A DNA stretch of 64,000 nucleotides, from the NCBI GenBank assembly GCA_001939145.1, contig LSRX01000170.1, positions 837,814-901,813 on the forward strand, written 5' to 3'. The notes beneath the pieces are model-generated. The model was not told where the DNA came from and did no database searches. It saw only the letters and a list, made by a program, of their open reading frames with translations. The DNA is from Symbiodinium microadriaticum (lineage: Eukaryota; Sar; Dinophyceae; Suessiales; Symbiodiniaceae). Both the position numbers and the translations under genes were made by a program. Shown here piece after piece: positions 1 to 12,180 of the stretch (position 1 is its first letter; each line of letters starts with the position of its first letter).

Positions 1-2265
1 TGTGGCATTCCTGCCCCCCTCCTCTTCTGCGGCCGCTCCGTGCAAGTAAGCCCTCTGGTCCCACACACAGCGGATCAAGGGCAGAAACTCTGACAAACGT
101 TTGCAAAATTTCACGACCTCGCCCCACCTCTTCAAGTACAGCCTGCCAAACTTTCGCTGCAAAAGGTCATCGGCCTGGTGCGCCAAATGCGATGGCCGCA
201 CACAGTAGTTCACAAACCGCACCAACCTTCCACAAGTAACCAACCCTTCGAACTCCCCAAGCTGTTCAAAGAAAGCGTCGAAATGAGCAAGCTGGCCGGA
301 AACTTCAACAAGTGCATTGTTCACGATATGCAAAAGGCCTGCAACAGTGATTGCATTTGGAAGAAACAAGGAACTAGAACTAGAAGGGTCTTGCCTGGGT
401 TGGGGCTGCCACTTCCAGTTGGCCACACTGTCCAAATTGTCTTGCTCTTGGGCCGCGTCCGGCGCCCCAACCTCTGCAACCTCTGGCTGAGGACCCGGCA
501 CCTCTTGCAGATCCGATTCAAAGTTGAACTGCTGCGCATTTCCTGGCAAAGCCGCGTTGTCTGGCAGATCCACCTCCATCGAAGAATGCTGCAGCCAGGG
601 TGGCAACAGGGACATGAAGTCCTGAACATGATAATGGCCAATGCCAAGCTCCACCCCCATGTCACTGCAGAAGGAAAAGAAGGAACCTAGGTGGTCTTGG
701 AGCTTGTCGCTATGGCCAACCAGAACAGTCCACTTGTGGAGCATGGCCGCGCACTTGTGCCCGGTTGTTTCGGCCCCACTTCCCAAAACTACCGGTAGCT
801 CATGCTGCTGCTGCACATGCGAATGCACTGTCTTGTGGTCTGCACGGCTCTGCTCTGATTGCAGCTCGGGGTCATAATCACAGCTCCGACGCTGACAGTC
901 AAAGATCATACGTTGTAGGCAATGAAACACTTCAACTATCTTATCCTGACGCACACTCACACAGGCTGACAAAAGCCAGTTCTTGCCGTGCTGAGGGCTG
1001 GAATCTGCCCCGGCAAACCTGACACATTTCCCCTCTCGTTCACCCTTTTTGCGCTGCCAAAGAAGCAAAGCTACATCAAGTATGAGGCGGATTTTATGTT
1101 TGCTGCCTTCTCCGGGAAAAAGGTGTTTGTTCTCAAGCAAGCGCGGCACTGCATCTCGCAAGAGATTCGGGAACAAGAGCGTAATGGCATCCACACAGAG
1201 TTGCTTCCAGGGCACATAAGCTGGCAACAAACGATTCATAAGCAAACATCTAACCAGAAACAAAGATGAGTAGGTGAACTTTCCGGTCGGCATGCAATCC
1301 TGAGGCAAAGCTGCTCGAACATTGAGAAGCCACTGAATTGCACCGCTCAGCTCGATCTCTCTCTGGTGGTTTTCATCATCCTCTCTCAGCAAAATAGGTG
1401 CCCAAGATTGAAGTTTTTTCACTAAATCCAAAAGTTTACACTCCGATATGGCCCCGTTTTGTGCTGCAGGTGCATGCTGACCCGGCCAGCCAACTTTCAT
1501 CTGAACTTCTTCAGGCAGCTGAGTTAACAAACTATGCCAGCGGCCGAGACAGGGAATGTGCGTCCAAAGCCCATCAAGAACAAGTTGAAGCAAAGTCTCT
1601 GGCATCGGAATCACCAAACAAGACTCGAGCGGCGTGTCCAAACCCCAAACCTGAGTAAGAACCTGCTGGACAGATGCAGTGCTTGCGGCTACAGAACCTG
1701 GGCTTCCCACGGAAACACGCACACTCGAAAAATCTACTCCGGGCAGGTATGGCAGACATGGTTGTGTCGAGCTGGGCCTGTGCACAGCAAAACTCTCATC
1801 CGCCTTCTGTTGCACAACACCATCTGGCCGACGGGGACGCAAAGCTATGGCTTTCGAGGCTGGCACGGGCACGCCGCCTTCTTGCAGTGGACAAACCGAC
1901 AGTATACGCAAGGCGAAGAAGTCTGCAGGATACTGGAAAAACTCAAATCCAAGAAATTCTTCGTCATTTAGATTTGTGAAGATGTTCTCCCAAACACTCG
2001 CAACTTGCACCTTTGCTAAAGCTCTAAGCGTCACGTTGGGAGCATACTGTCCTGCTTGGCCCGCCTGCCCGCAGCCCCTGTCCGAAAGTCTGGCAACGCG
2101 TTGCTTAAACCATTCAGGCTTGGGCAGCCGGAGCTGACAGCGAACCCGTTTGGGCAATGACAAGTTTGCATCTGCAGGCACGTTCTGCTGTGTGCCACAT
2201 GAACTGATGTTGCCATTGGCTTGAACGCTGGAGTCGGGATATCCATGTAGCCACACAGGAAACAT
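1..2265 (-). CDS. Large hypothetical protein, possibly transposase-like; C-terminus beyond the left edge
   Basis: Read on the minus strand, one frame stays open from an in-frame TAG near 2297 to base 1, giving 755 codons from the ATG at 2265; the end lies outside the window. A stop-free run of this length is hard to explain except as coding. The middle is rich in Leu, Trp and basic residues. It carries GADSSPQHGKNWLLS (Asp about residue 421) and, about 114 residues on, SDMGVELGI (Asp 535, Glu 539). An acidic, Pro/Gln/Ser-rich linker (about 558-625) follows, then a helical region containing LYLKRWGEVVKFC. Spaced acidic residues of this kind occur in RNase H-fold (DDE) transposases, so a mobile-element origin is possible, but that is inference. 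No domain was recognised with certainty. The start could lie in an upstream exon instead. Confidence 0.8.
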   Translation of the reverse strand, partial: MFPVWLHGYPDSSVQANGNISSCGTQQNVPADANLSLPKRVRCQLRLPKPEWFKQRVARLSDRGCGQAGQAGQYAPNVTLRALAKVQVASVWENIFTNLNDEEFLGFEFFQYPADFFALRILSVCPLQEGGVPVPASKAIALRPRRPDGVVQQKADESFAVHRPSSTQPCLPYLPGVDFSSVRVSVGSPGSVAASTASVQQVLTQVWGLDTPLESCLVIPMPETLLQLVLDGLWTHIPCLGRWHSLLTQLPEEVQMKVGWPGQHAPAAQNGAISECKLLDLVKKLQSWAPILLREDDENHQREIELSGAIQWLLNVRAALPQDCMPTGKFTYSSLFLVRCLLMNRLLPAYVPWKQLCVDAITLLFPNLLRDAVPRLLENKHLFPGEGSKHKIRLILDVALLLWQRKKGEREGKCVRFAGADSSPQHGKNWLLSACVSVRQDKIVEVFHCLQRMIFDCQRRSCDYDPELQSEQSRADHKTVHSHVQQQHELPVVLGSGAETTGHKCAAMLHKWTVLVGHSDKLQDHLGSFFSFCSDMGVELGIGHYHVQDFMSLLPPWLQHSSMEVDLPDNAALPGNAQQFNFESDLQEVPGPQPEVAEVGAPDAAQEQDNLDSVANWKWQPQPRQDPSSSSSLFLPNAITVAGLLHIVNNALVEVSGQLAHFDAFFEQLGEFEGLVTCGRLVRFVNYCVRPSHLAHQADDLLQRKFGRLYLKRWGEVVKFCKRLSEFLPLIRCVWDQRAYLHGAAAEEEGGRNAT

Positions 2266-2740
2266 GTTTCGCCGCACACCTTCTTCTAAGTTCTAAGACA
2301 GTTGTTCTGTACTTTTGTGGCTGCTAGCCTTAGTCTGACCTATGCTAACGATGACATGTACTACACACGAATCACACGAAAGCTTAAAACAACGGCCACT
2401 GCGACTGCAACTGCAGCTTCGGGCTATAACATGAGGAAGAAAAAAACGGCTCCACAAATCAATCTTCCGCCCCCACCTTGACCCACCAGCTCATGTCCTA
2501 TTCTACACCATCTACACCTCGTCTCGTCTCAAACTCTCCAACTTCTTAACATGTTCTAAACCTGGTGTTGTGCCCCAATCACGAAATCAAAAAAAACATC
2601 CATGAATTTCAGCAAAACACTGTACCAAGACTCGCAGCACATGCTCTCACATCAATCGAATGTGGTTTTTTTAGCCGAGAAAGACAAATCATATCATTAC
2701 AAGACGATTGCAACAAAAAAGGCCGCTGTCAGAGGCGTTT
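2266..2740. other. Intergenic spacer
   Basis: AT-richer than its neighbours, with several short A runs. No gene, RNA or repeat is recognised between the start of the left-edge gene and the reverse-transcriptase fragment. Confidence 0.5.
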
Positions 2741-4527
2741 TCAAAGCGATTTCCAACCCCCAGCTTCCAAACCCACCTGCCCGGTGCATTCGCAATGGTT
2801 TGTCGGCATGCATGTGAGTTTTTCTTGCAAACCCGTTCTGTCGTGGATTTTCAAGGCATTCCACCGGTGAAAACGCCAAAGGGTGAAGCTACTAGCCCGC
2901 CACATGAGGATAAGTGCAGACAAGTTGACGTCTCGTTGCGCGTTTGATCCACAAACGCCTATGCAAGGGTCATCAACATATATCTGCAGCTTCAGCGCGC
3001 TCTCACCGAAAGCGCCTTGGGTGAGACGGGCCACCAAGGCCGCAACGCGCCCACACACAACGGGTGCATTGAGCGAGCCCTGCGCCTGCACGGTGTACAC
3101 TGCGAACTTGCCCTTAGCCTTGTACGCGAAGGCAACGTGACGCCTTTCCTTTGGGTGCAGCGGTATTTGGAAAAACCAATCTGAGTAGTCCAACACCAAC
3201 CATTCCACACCAGAGTCGGTGCCCTCAGCTTGACGAAGTAGTCCCAATGTGTCGTCCAACACATCGGTGACCCGTGGTAGCAAAAGGCGGCCACCTTTCC
3301 ACGCACGCTGATTGACATGCGACTGTTTGCAATCCAAGATGAGCCGGCATTTAACCTTGCCCGTGATTGGGTGGACCTTGGTAATGAGCCCGAGCTTGGA
3401 CAAACACACTTTGCCACCAACCCACGCCTCGCCTGCACCCCGAGACTCGAAGCACTTCACGTAACCGCTCTCCAGCAGTCTGTTGACTTCAGCTTTAGCC
3501 GCAGGGTCGTCGTCCACGGAGGTGTAGTTGCCGTGATAATCCTCGGCCCAACCTTCGTGGAGGCCTAACTCCGGCTCAGGATCAACGGATGATGGGAAAA
3601 CACCGTCATCGCCAATCATAACCTCGATGCGATGAGCCATTGATGTATATGATCCGCGTCGGGGTCGTTGACTGCTTTGGCCCAACGATGCAACAGCTCA
3701 GCTTGTAGCTTGGTGTCCATGCCCACACCACCGCATTGGTGTCCATGCCCACACCACCGCATTGAGATACTTCGGGAAATGTTTGCCGCATCAAGGCCCT
3801 GATGTCCTCGATAACGTCGTCCAGTGGGCCTGCGTCGCTGGCCTCTGACCCAAGTGCCTCGCAACACTGCTTGACGACGTGTCGGTTAGCAATGATGTAG
3901 TCCACGATGCGCTTGTGCAGGACATGAGCTTCTTCTGTATCCTGTGATGATACGGGCCCCAAATGGCGAAGTCCGTATAAGGAGGCCTCCCCATACGGAA
4001 AAGCTCAAACAATGAAGTGACTTGTTCAATAGACCGCTCCTCGTCAGCAAATGGGAATACTCCCACCTTCCTTTTGTATTGCCCATACATGGCTGTCAAC
4101 TTGGAGCTGTCCAAGACATCAACTTCATTGTCATCGGCTTGATTTATGACTGTCGCCATCTTGATCTTGCGATTGACAGAAGAGGGGGCAGCGGGGGGGG
4201 GTACCAGCAGCAAGTGCATAGATGGCGTGGTACCTGCAACGAACCGGCATGTCCTACCAAACAATCCACCTTGACATCGCTGTGCAAAGCTTGGTCAGTA
4301 GAAGCGTCAGCCCCCAAGCGCCAGCCATTCAAGACAACGGTGTACTTTGCTTCTGTAGAAATTCCCACTACACGCGGGTGCTCTGAACCGTCCAGGCCTA
4401 ACAGAGCAAAGAGGGATCCGCGGGGAGTCGATCTATCAGTAGGCATACCGCCCAACCCGCACCATGTGGCAACGTTGCCCACATTACGGAACCCCTGAAG
4501 CTCAGCATCGGTTGGATCAAGTGCCAT
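2741..4527 (-). mobile_element. Frameshifted retroelement fragment: gag-like region plus reverse transcriptase
   Basis: Coding pieces lie in several minus frames: 4527-4144 (begins MALDPTDAELQGFRNVGNV), 4264-3791 (INQADDNEVDVLDSSK, AIWGPYHHRIQKKL), 3962-3606 and 3685-2741. The last has the reverse-transcriptase fingers/palm (KVKCRLILDCKQSHVNQ, LVLDYSDWFFQIPLHP) and the active-site YVDD in LQIYVDDPCIGV. The protein stops being recognisable soon after YVDD, so the RNase H part is missing and the copy is truncated at its 3' end. A run of nine Gs at 4193-4201 and a 26-bp tandem duplication explain two of the frame changes. I associate this reverse-transcriptase type with dinoflagellate repeats; other fragments of the same family in this window carry a tyrosine-recombinase-like domain, which would suit a DIRS-like element. 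That classification is inference. The copy looks dead. Confidence 0.8.
3711..3762. repeat. 26-bp perfect tandem duplication inside the retroelement
   Basis: The 26-bp unit at 3711-3736 is repeated exactly at 3737-3762. It is not a multiple of three, so it shifts the reading frame between the gag-like and reverse-transcriptase parts. Confidence 0.95.
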
Positions 4528-4594
4528 GGACCTGAAGCTGCAGCGATGTCGACATGCCCTGGACTATCAAATCTTTCTGATGGCCTTTTGGGCA

Positions 4595-4610
4595 CTTGAC
4601 CCAAAATGGC
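4595..4610 (-). other. Relic dinoflagellate spliced-leader sequence
   Basis: On the minus strand the bases read GCCATTTTGGGTCAAG. This matches 15 of the last 16 bases of the dinoflagellate spliced leader (3' part GCCATTTTGGCTCAAG). It ends 67 nt before the ATG at 4527 of the retroelement open frame, in the same direction, where a 5' UTR would be. The simplest reading is that this copy came from a reverse-transcribed, trans-spliced mRNA. The site also lies in a small inverted repeat (TTTTGGG / CCCAAAA), which slightly weakens the case. Confidence 0.6.
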
Positions 4611-5252
4611 ACACAGAACACCACCTCCGTCCATGTGCTTGCATGCTGTTCTCGCTCACATAAATGTCCGCTATAAGATGACAAAAGACAAAGAGGAAAA
4701 GGAATACCGACAGCCGGCTACAACCGGGATCTCCACGTGTCTCTGTGTGTGTGGCTCGACGTGCTATTGCGAGATGCTGGCGTGCCCTCTTGAAGCTTGT
4801 GAAGTGTCGGTTCTGCGAGGAGGCTTCAAAGGCCGTGGATAGTATGGCAGGCAAGCGATTTCCAAGAAGAGTTTCAGTACAGCGTTCCGGGAGAGCTGTG
4901 TCGTGAAACGTATTTACCAACGAATGGTGAACATAGCATCGAGCCGCAGAGCTGTCCAGGGCTCTTTCTGATCTCCCAGCACACCATAGCACACCCATGC
5001 CATGCGTTACTTCCCTTTGTATTGCTCCTTGTTTCCAGAATGGAACATGCGGCAATGCTGTCTTGTGGTCTGCTGAGTGTCTGACACACAGGTGTGCCCA
5101 GTCGCCAGCTGGGCCCTGCAAGCCCAAGTTGATTTTCATGCTCCGGAAGATGCCGGGAGGCCCTGTGTGGCCTGGCCTGTGCATGGACTTCCCTGGCAAT
5201 CTTATCCAACTGCGTGAGCCTCAGGGTCAAAGCACCAGGCAATCTACTTACA

Positions 5253-5312
5253 AGTATGTATATATGTATATATATATATATATTTATTTATTTATTTATT
5301 TATTTGTTTATA

Positions 5313-5351
<39 letters not shown>
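5253..5351. repeat. TA-rich microsatellite with a TTTA block
   Basis: About 100 bp of TA repeats with TG and CA interruptions, and in the middle about six TTTA units (near 5281-5307). Open frames across it are artefacts. Confidence 0.95.
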
Positions 5352-5353
<2 letters not shown>

Positions 5354-8300
5354 CACTTGCTCTTGAGCCAAGAACCCATGGGAAGGGGCGTAGTCCACGA
5401 TGTCGACCTCACGCAGAGAAGCCAAATAAGTCTTGCACAACATGGGGCATGACCTCCAGAAACTAGCCTCGAGCAGCGACATGGTTGCCACCAGCGCCAA
5501 TATTCCGACACAGACCTTCTGTCGAATCTTCTAGCCACTGTAGAAAGCTTTAGGACTTCAGGCACGACTCAGCGCAGCAAGAAGGTCAAGGTTGTGCCTT
5601 CATGGCAGTACTGTCGCTTAGCCTTTGAGTCAGTGCCCAGACCTCAACACTCAAGAGGAGTCAAGAGGACTCAAGTAGGGAGAAAGCTTTCCGAAGGCTT
5701 CACTGGGGTGGGGTACGCTGCCACCATCGCTTTCCAAATCTTGACGATGAAACTCAACCAGATGCACCCCTGCCGAAGTTGGCAGGGTTGCTGATGTTCA
5801 TGCCAGCCACTGCCAGTCAGCACACAGTGGCCTAGCTTGGTCTGCATGAGGATCTCGCTGAAAACGTCAACGCTGAGAGAAGGTTCTTAGTTGGATTCAG
5901 CTTATCGCTGAGGAGAAGTCGCATGCGACTCGCCCATTACAAGTCAAAGCGAGATTTGGGATCAAGTCTTTGTTCACTTTCCCTTCTGCTGCTGTGCTTC
6001 GGAATGTTGCCCGCGCTGTCTCTGACAGATGGGGCCGTGTTGGGCTGTGCTCCTGCTTTTGGTTGCCCTTCGCGCCCGGGCGATCGCTACAGGTCCCTTT
6101 TCGGCTCGTTGGATTGGTGTCGCTGACCTTCGAGTTCCCTTGGTGAAGATGGAGCAGATCAACGGAGTCGCATGGAACTTCCGAATCAGGGCAGCCATCC
6201 TCCTCAGGATCTGGCTAAGCTCGTTCACATGACCACTTTCGTCTTGGCCACAACTCAACAAAAGCTCAGAATCCTCACAGAGGCAGATGCACAAGGATCG
6301 AGCACTCGGTCTCACGTTTGCCACGAGCCTTCTCGAGCATCTTGACAACATCACTCTTGTCCGGGCGCACGTGAGGACACTCCTGGCCACGTGGCCGCAA
6401 AGAACTGCAGGTGTCAGGTTCGTGATTCAGTGGTGATATCAATGCAGCAAGCCAACAGCAAGCCTATGGCCTATGCAAGGAGAGCCGGCACAATTGCCTG
6501 GCCTGTAAAAGGGCCAAGTAGAAAATCTTCAAATCGAAAACGGAGAGCTTGCCATCCCCTTGACGCAAACAGGTCCAGCTCTAAACGATCTAAGCCTCTC
6601 GTGCGCCAGGATCCCTGCGAGCCGTGTCCAAGTATTGGAAGAGACGCCACAAGCGCCTCTGGTCTCGACGTCCGTGCAGGAGGCCAGGAGCCGCTACAGT
6701 CCGCTGTCCAGTCCGCTGGAACCAGGGTCTGCACCGCAACAGCAGCTGCTCGGCAAGTGCATTGCTTTGCTTCCTGGCAGACACAACGCTTCTTTAAGGA
6801 GACACAGGCAGGCATGAGCGTGTCCTGCAAAGCTTGAGCACACGTGGAATCAGCTTGGTGACCTGGCACGGCAAAAAAACGCATGGCATGTCTGGTTAAA
6901 GGTTACGCTAATTTGAGATTTGGCTTGGCTTTAGATGCTGTATACATGAAAGCACTGGCACGGGATGGCTGGCTCTAAGCTCTGTGCAACCAAGTCTCTC
7001 GAGCTACTCTTCCGATTCTGGCAATCCGTGCTATCCTGGAGGATCGCGCCTCACCCACACAAATCACGAAGGAGTCTACTTGAGTCTACCTCTGTCAGTC
7101 GCCCTTCTGAGCTCCACCGCTAGTTTCGTGAGCGATGAGCTCTTCGTGTCCACCGCAATTTCGGCCATGAACCTGAACGCACTGATCGACGGACTTTCGT
7201 GCTCGTGTTTTCAGCCGACTAGTAATAGCCTTGTTGATGTGTACACGTGTGGTCGGGACACCCCGTCGCTCGTGGCAGACGGTCTGGCACAACGGCCAGA
7301 AGGGTTCCACCCAACATCAAAGTTGGTGTCAAATCTGCGTTCCGGATTTGTGTTAGGTTGTCTCCAAGCGTTGCGATGTGGTCGGGCTCCTGGAACCGGC
7401 AGGTTCCTACAGGATGCCTTGGATCCTTGGGTCGCCAACGCTCCCGCCGCCACCGCAGCCTTCCGCAGCGCCTCGCCACCTGCGATCCTCCACGTCTGGA
7501 TCAGGCATGATCAGGCTGGACAGACAGACGCCTGGCTGTTTCAGGACGGCAAGTCAAATCAGCTTCGCCAGGGTCCAGGCCAGGTGTCAGCAAAGATGCT
7601 GACCAGGGAAACCTCATGACCAACAATATCCTAGCCAAGCGCATCACTTCGCGATATGCCTGGGTGCCGCACAGCATCCAGTACAAATGGTATCGACAAA
7701 ATGTAGCTTCCTGATGACTGTGCTGGTGGTAGCTGACTAGTGCGATCAGTCGAAAGCGGGCCTTCCACAGAAACAATGAGGATGAGCTCGAACAAGAACC
7801 TGTAACAGCGGAAACTCGACTCCAAGGCCCAACAAACTTCTGCCAAGGTACAGAAAGAAGACAATGGTGTTCGCCGTGAGGAGCGTTTTCTGGCATGAGA
7901 AGCGCTTTACCACGGCACTGTCTGCCGACTCAAGCAAACTAAGAAGGCGGAAGAGCATCAGCATCGCTGTCTGTTAAAATCTGGATGAGATCTGGAAAAA
8001 CGAGAATGTAGACCGTGAGCCTCAGTGATTTCAGCAGCAGTATGTTGACATGGAACTGAACAACGGTGTGTATCGACGTCTCTGCAGATTTAAGAATCAA
8101 GCAGGAAAAAGAACACGATGAAAGGCTTCTTATTGGTGATGCTCTGAAGAGATCTTGAAACCTCGCTCGCAAGCACTATCGGCATACCTCATGGCATTCT
8201 AAGTCTGTTGCGGCCTTGAAGGCGCGCGGCCCGCAAAGACGTGTTCGCAGCCACGCCTGTGAAAAGCGAGACGCCCAAAGCCCTGTCTGTACGGGAACAG

Positions 8301-10920
8301 TTTGGATGATGCATCGAAGCTATCTAAAGGCCCTCACACTGCCATCTTGACCTGTTCCGGTTGCCTCTCTTGTGGCATCCCCTGGTGGCGCCTCAGCCTT
8401 CTTCATGGCCACGCGCATGGAGCTGCTTTCGACCATACCCCCTGCGGACCGCTTCAGCCTGTACATGACCCGGGGCTTCTTTGCGGAGCTTGTTCGATGA
8501 AGGCCACTAAGTCACTAAGTCTTGCACAGCTCCTCCTGCGCGACAAAAACCTCGGTGAATTGCGAAGGCTCCAGCTCCACTGTCCGGTTGTCCATCGCGC
8601 AACGGCTTTTGGCATCAGCTTGCCGGCAAGTCACATGTCTAAGCACGGCCGGCAAGCCTAGATGCTGTGGCTGGAGCTTGTATGTCTTCCTTAGAGTTTG
8701 CGAGATAAGGCCAAGGTATGTCAAGGTACTGCTGCCAAAAAACCTCGTGCTAAATGGCAACTCGATCTTGCCAAGGCTCTTTCTGGCAGGAAAAAGAGCC
8801 AGCATAAGCTCCTGCCACAAAATTTGTTAAATGGAGTGCGCCCGCCTTCAAGAAAGTTATGGAAACATGTTGCCGTAGGCGCTCATCGGGCTGGCTCAGC
8901 GGCATTTCATGCCGCACCTGCCCCAGTCGCAGCGTCCTTGAACCGGTTTGAGGCGCTTGCGATCGCTTGCGTTTCATGTCGGATTTTGGCCCAACATACA
9001 AACAACAACGCACAGTGTTCGCGAAAGTACAGCTGAGCCGTAGCCGCTTCAGCCTTCGGGGCAAAAACGGCCTTGCGAAGTGCACTCGCAGCCTGCTTCC
9101 GACCAGCTGATCTCGAGGAAGCGGTCGGCCGTTGCGTGACGGCAAGGGCTTCGACCGCACTCTGCATTGGTCCAGGGAAGTTGCTGCAGCTGCAGTTGGA
9201 CCCACGTCGTCATGGAGCTCCGTCTCTGGTTTCACGGAAGGCAACCGAATCGGGCAGCCTGAGGCAGCTTGCGCCGCCGCCGTAGTCGCCATGTTGCTGC
9301 CCGATCCCATTATTTTCCTTCTCGTGCACGTCGAAAAAAGGAAACCCGAAGAGCCTTCTCTGTCCCTTCCAGGCGTCCGACTGTTTTGCCAGCAAAATTC
9401 GGTGAGAAACTAAGACCAAAGAACTCATTCGTTTCGTCACGTCCTCGAGACCACTCCAACTCTCTTACCGCGCCCGGGAGTAGCTGTCCATCGTCTGCCC
9501 TCAGCGGCGGTAGCTCTTGTCAGGTTAAAGGCCTACGTCTCCTTCATGGCCCAGGGCCGACAAAATGGCTTGCCGTCGAGGCTGCAAAGCTTGTCCGAGC
9601 TCGCCAGCACATCCTGACAGGCTTTCCAGGCTTCACAGTGTATTCCGAAGCCTTTTCCCAACCCCTCTTCTTCTCCAAGCTGTTCTTTTCTGTTGCTTCG
9701 TCGCCACTTCCTTCCGTAAGCTTCATCAGCTCTGGCCCGGATGGTAAGGGAATCCTGTCTCGGTCCACAATCGCGTCATCACGTCAGGAGCGGCCGCAAA
9801 AATGGCAGCTGACAGAACACCTTCCGCGCCGCAGCAAACGTGATCTGTGTCGTGAAAATCTGCACATGTCTCCTGCTTGAGCTGTTGACCCACAGACGTG
9901 TCTGTGCTATCCTTCGCCAAGTGCTTGTTTCCGACAAGCTGATCTCAGTAGGTTGGCCGTGGCATGAAAGAACCGGCAATCTCGCAGGGAGGGGCGGGTT
10001 TTGCATCTAGGTAGCACTTAAACCACAGAAATGCGCAACAACCGTTCTTGGGAGCGAGCGGCAATAAAACAGGTGTTGCTTCTGCACGCACAAGACTTGG
10101 TGAGTTAGAAGCAGCATCCGGCAACCTGATCCCCACATCATCGCCTAAGGCAGTCCTTCTCTTGCCCGAACTCTTTCTCACCAGAGCCACTGCCACCTGC
10201 ACGGCACAGACATGCCCACATGATGTTGGTTCCCACTTCGCAATTCGGCAGACCTTGGCGATTCCATCCGACTGGATTGCTTGAACCTTTTAAGTGCTCG
10301 TCCTCCTCCGCAACATTGAAGCCCAATCTGCGATGCGCTTTCAAGCGTCAGCATTGCATTTGCACGTCAGGAGTCAGCTCAGCATCTACAAGCAAAACGG
10401 CCTTAACATTGTTACCTGTTCGATCACTGGGATGCTGGCTTCTCCAGTGTTCGCTCCAAGTCTGACCTTCCAGCTCAGTGTCTCAGAGTTCGCGCTGCAA
10501 GAAGGCTTCAAAGCAGGGGACCCTCGCCTTTCGACGCCCGCTTGCGTCTTGTCGCGAGTAAGCATCGTGGAAACATCCTCAGTCTTCTTCACCAGGGTCT
10601 TCGCGATCTTCGGGCGAATCAACGTGCAGGCTTGTTGCGGCTTAAACAATGCAAACAAGCATAATCTGACGACATGTCCGGAGTCCGCACTTTGTCGACC
10701 AAGGTCCGGGCGTTCTCCAAGAGTGCTGCGGCATTCTCTGCATGCCTCGCAATCAACTCGCTGGACTCGGGACGTCGAATTCTGTGCATCTCAGTTCTTC
10801 ACTGAACGCCCTCGTCCTCAGCGGCATGGATGCAAGCAAAACCTGCTCAACCTAAAGCTGTGTTTGCGAGTGGCTGTTGGCGCGGATAAGCGGAGAATGC
10901 CAAACGCCAGACGAAAAGCC
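5352..10920. other. Long stretch without a supportable gene
   Basis: Open frames up to about 210 codons exist on both strands (for example 6984-7619 plus), but none shows a domain, consistent composition or exon signals I could join. The 8.7-10.9 kb part repeatedly uses words such as AAGGC and CTTCGG and may hold decayed coding sequence on the minus strand. I could not support any product. Confidence 0.45.
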
Positions 10921-11262
10921 TAAAACCAAAAACTCGAAAAGTTACACTTGATAAAGATCTTGCGCGAAAAACCAGAAAACCAGAAAAGGCGAAAAGCCAA
11001 GAAAATACGCCAAAAGTCAAAAAGTACAGCAACAAGCGAAAAGTCAAAATAGGAAAAGCCGCGTGGAAAAGTGCAGCAAGACGTGAAAAGTCGAAACGTA
11101 CAGACAAAAGCAAGTTTAAAAGTCGCAAGGACAAAAATCACGACAAAGTCGAAAAGTACAGCAGAAGGCTACAAGTCGAAAAGTAAACAAATCGAAACAT
11201 CGAAAACGATCGAAAACGATAAATCCGTAACCACCAAAGAAGGGGAAAACTCAGCAAGCCTG
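10921..11262. repeat. A-rich degenerate minisatellite built on CGAAAAGTC/A
   Basis: Many imperfect copies of a 9-12 base motif (CGAAAAGTC, AAAAGTACAGC and relatives) follow one another. Copies are too diverged for a fixed period. Related motifs recur in the hairpin at 12181-12213. Confidence 0.7.
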
Positions 11263-11402
11263 GTCAAATATCACTGAGACAAGTGCTTCCGGGGAGTTCG
11301 CCTAACACGAAGACCCAGCTCGGCCAACAGCAGCTATGGTTTGGATACTTAGTTCTTGGATGAGCCTGACATTGCTTCAAACTCAACCAGACTGGACACT
11401 TG

Positions 11403-11980
11403 GTGGTTCCCAGACCCGAAACAGAGGTCCGATTCTGTGCTGTCGGAACCACGAGATGCTCAAAAATCATTGAAAGTTGCCATTAAGGGTTTCTGAAACC
11501 AGAAAAATGAAAAATGCCTATGGTTTCGTTCATTTCAGGTGTTCTAAGGATGCCCAAATGATCAAAATGGGAATTTCGCGCTCGCGCAAGATTCTTGTTT
11601 GGCTCCTCAGACCCGCAAAACAAATTCGAAATGCCTGTGCCATAGTAACTCTTTGGTGCCTTCGGGCACACGAAATGCTCAAAAGTCATTAAAACTTGCT
11701 TTTTAGGGTCACAAAATCTGAAAAATACACCAAAATACGGTTGAGAATACCAAATCACCGGAATTTGCGAGTCTGGAGTTCCCAAGCCTCTTGAAAATCA
11801 GTCGAAGCAAAACCGAGCAATAGAAAACGGAGTATGTTTCTGCTACTTCTGGATGCTTTTGACCAAAACCTAGATGAAAAACATGCAGCTGGGTGGCTCC
11901 TAAGATCCGAACAACCGTCAAACAAATAACACCGAAAGAGCACAATTGAAGAGTTCGCCTAGTCCGAAAACACAGCAAAA
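11403..11980. repeat. Diverged tandem repeat, unit roughly 200-290 bp
   Basis: A block starting TGG(T/C)TCC..AGACCCG and holding ATGCTCAAAA(A/G)TCATT recurs near 11403/11454, near 11600/11673 and, partly, near 11893. Spacing between the ATGCTCAAAA blocks is about 219 bp. The copies are strongly diverged, so this is an old duplication. Confidence 0.55.
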
Positions 11981-12180
11981 ATATGCGTGTATTGCCTACT
12001 TATTGGTGGCTTGGGCGGAACCCGAATAAATGGTTTGTCTGACATTCAGCAAAGTTTGTCATTAATATCGATTCTGCTGAAAGTTACTGCCACGACGAGT
12101 GACAGAACTACTACGACTACTGGCGACTGCGAATCGTTTTACTGCTGCCACAGGCCTAGCCCTCGGCCAAAACGCGAAAA

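Noticed and set aside
4567-5199. 210-codon open frame upstream of the retroelement
   Set aside because: No domain and mixed composition; it overlaps the proposed 5' UTR and leader relic.
5362-5371. TTGGCTCAAG, matching the end of the spliced leader, on the minus strand
   Set aside because: Only ten bases match, they form part of a small palindrome, and no coding frame follows.
6984-7619. 211-codon plus-strand open frame
   Set aside because: No recognisable motif, similar-sized frames overlap on the other strand, and no exon signals agree with it.
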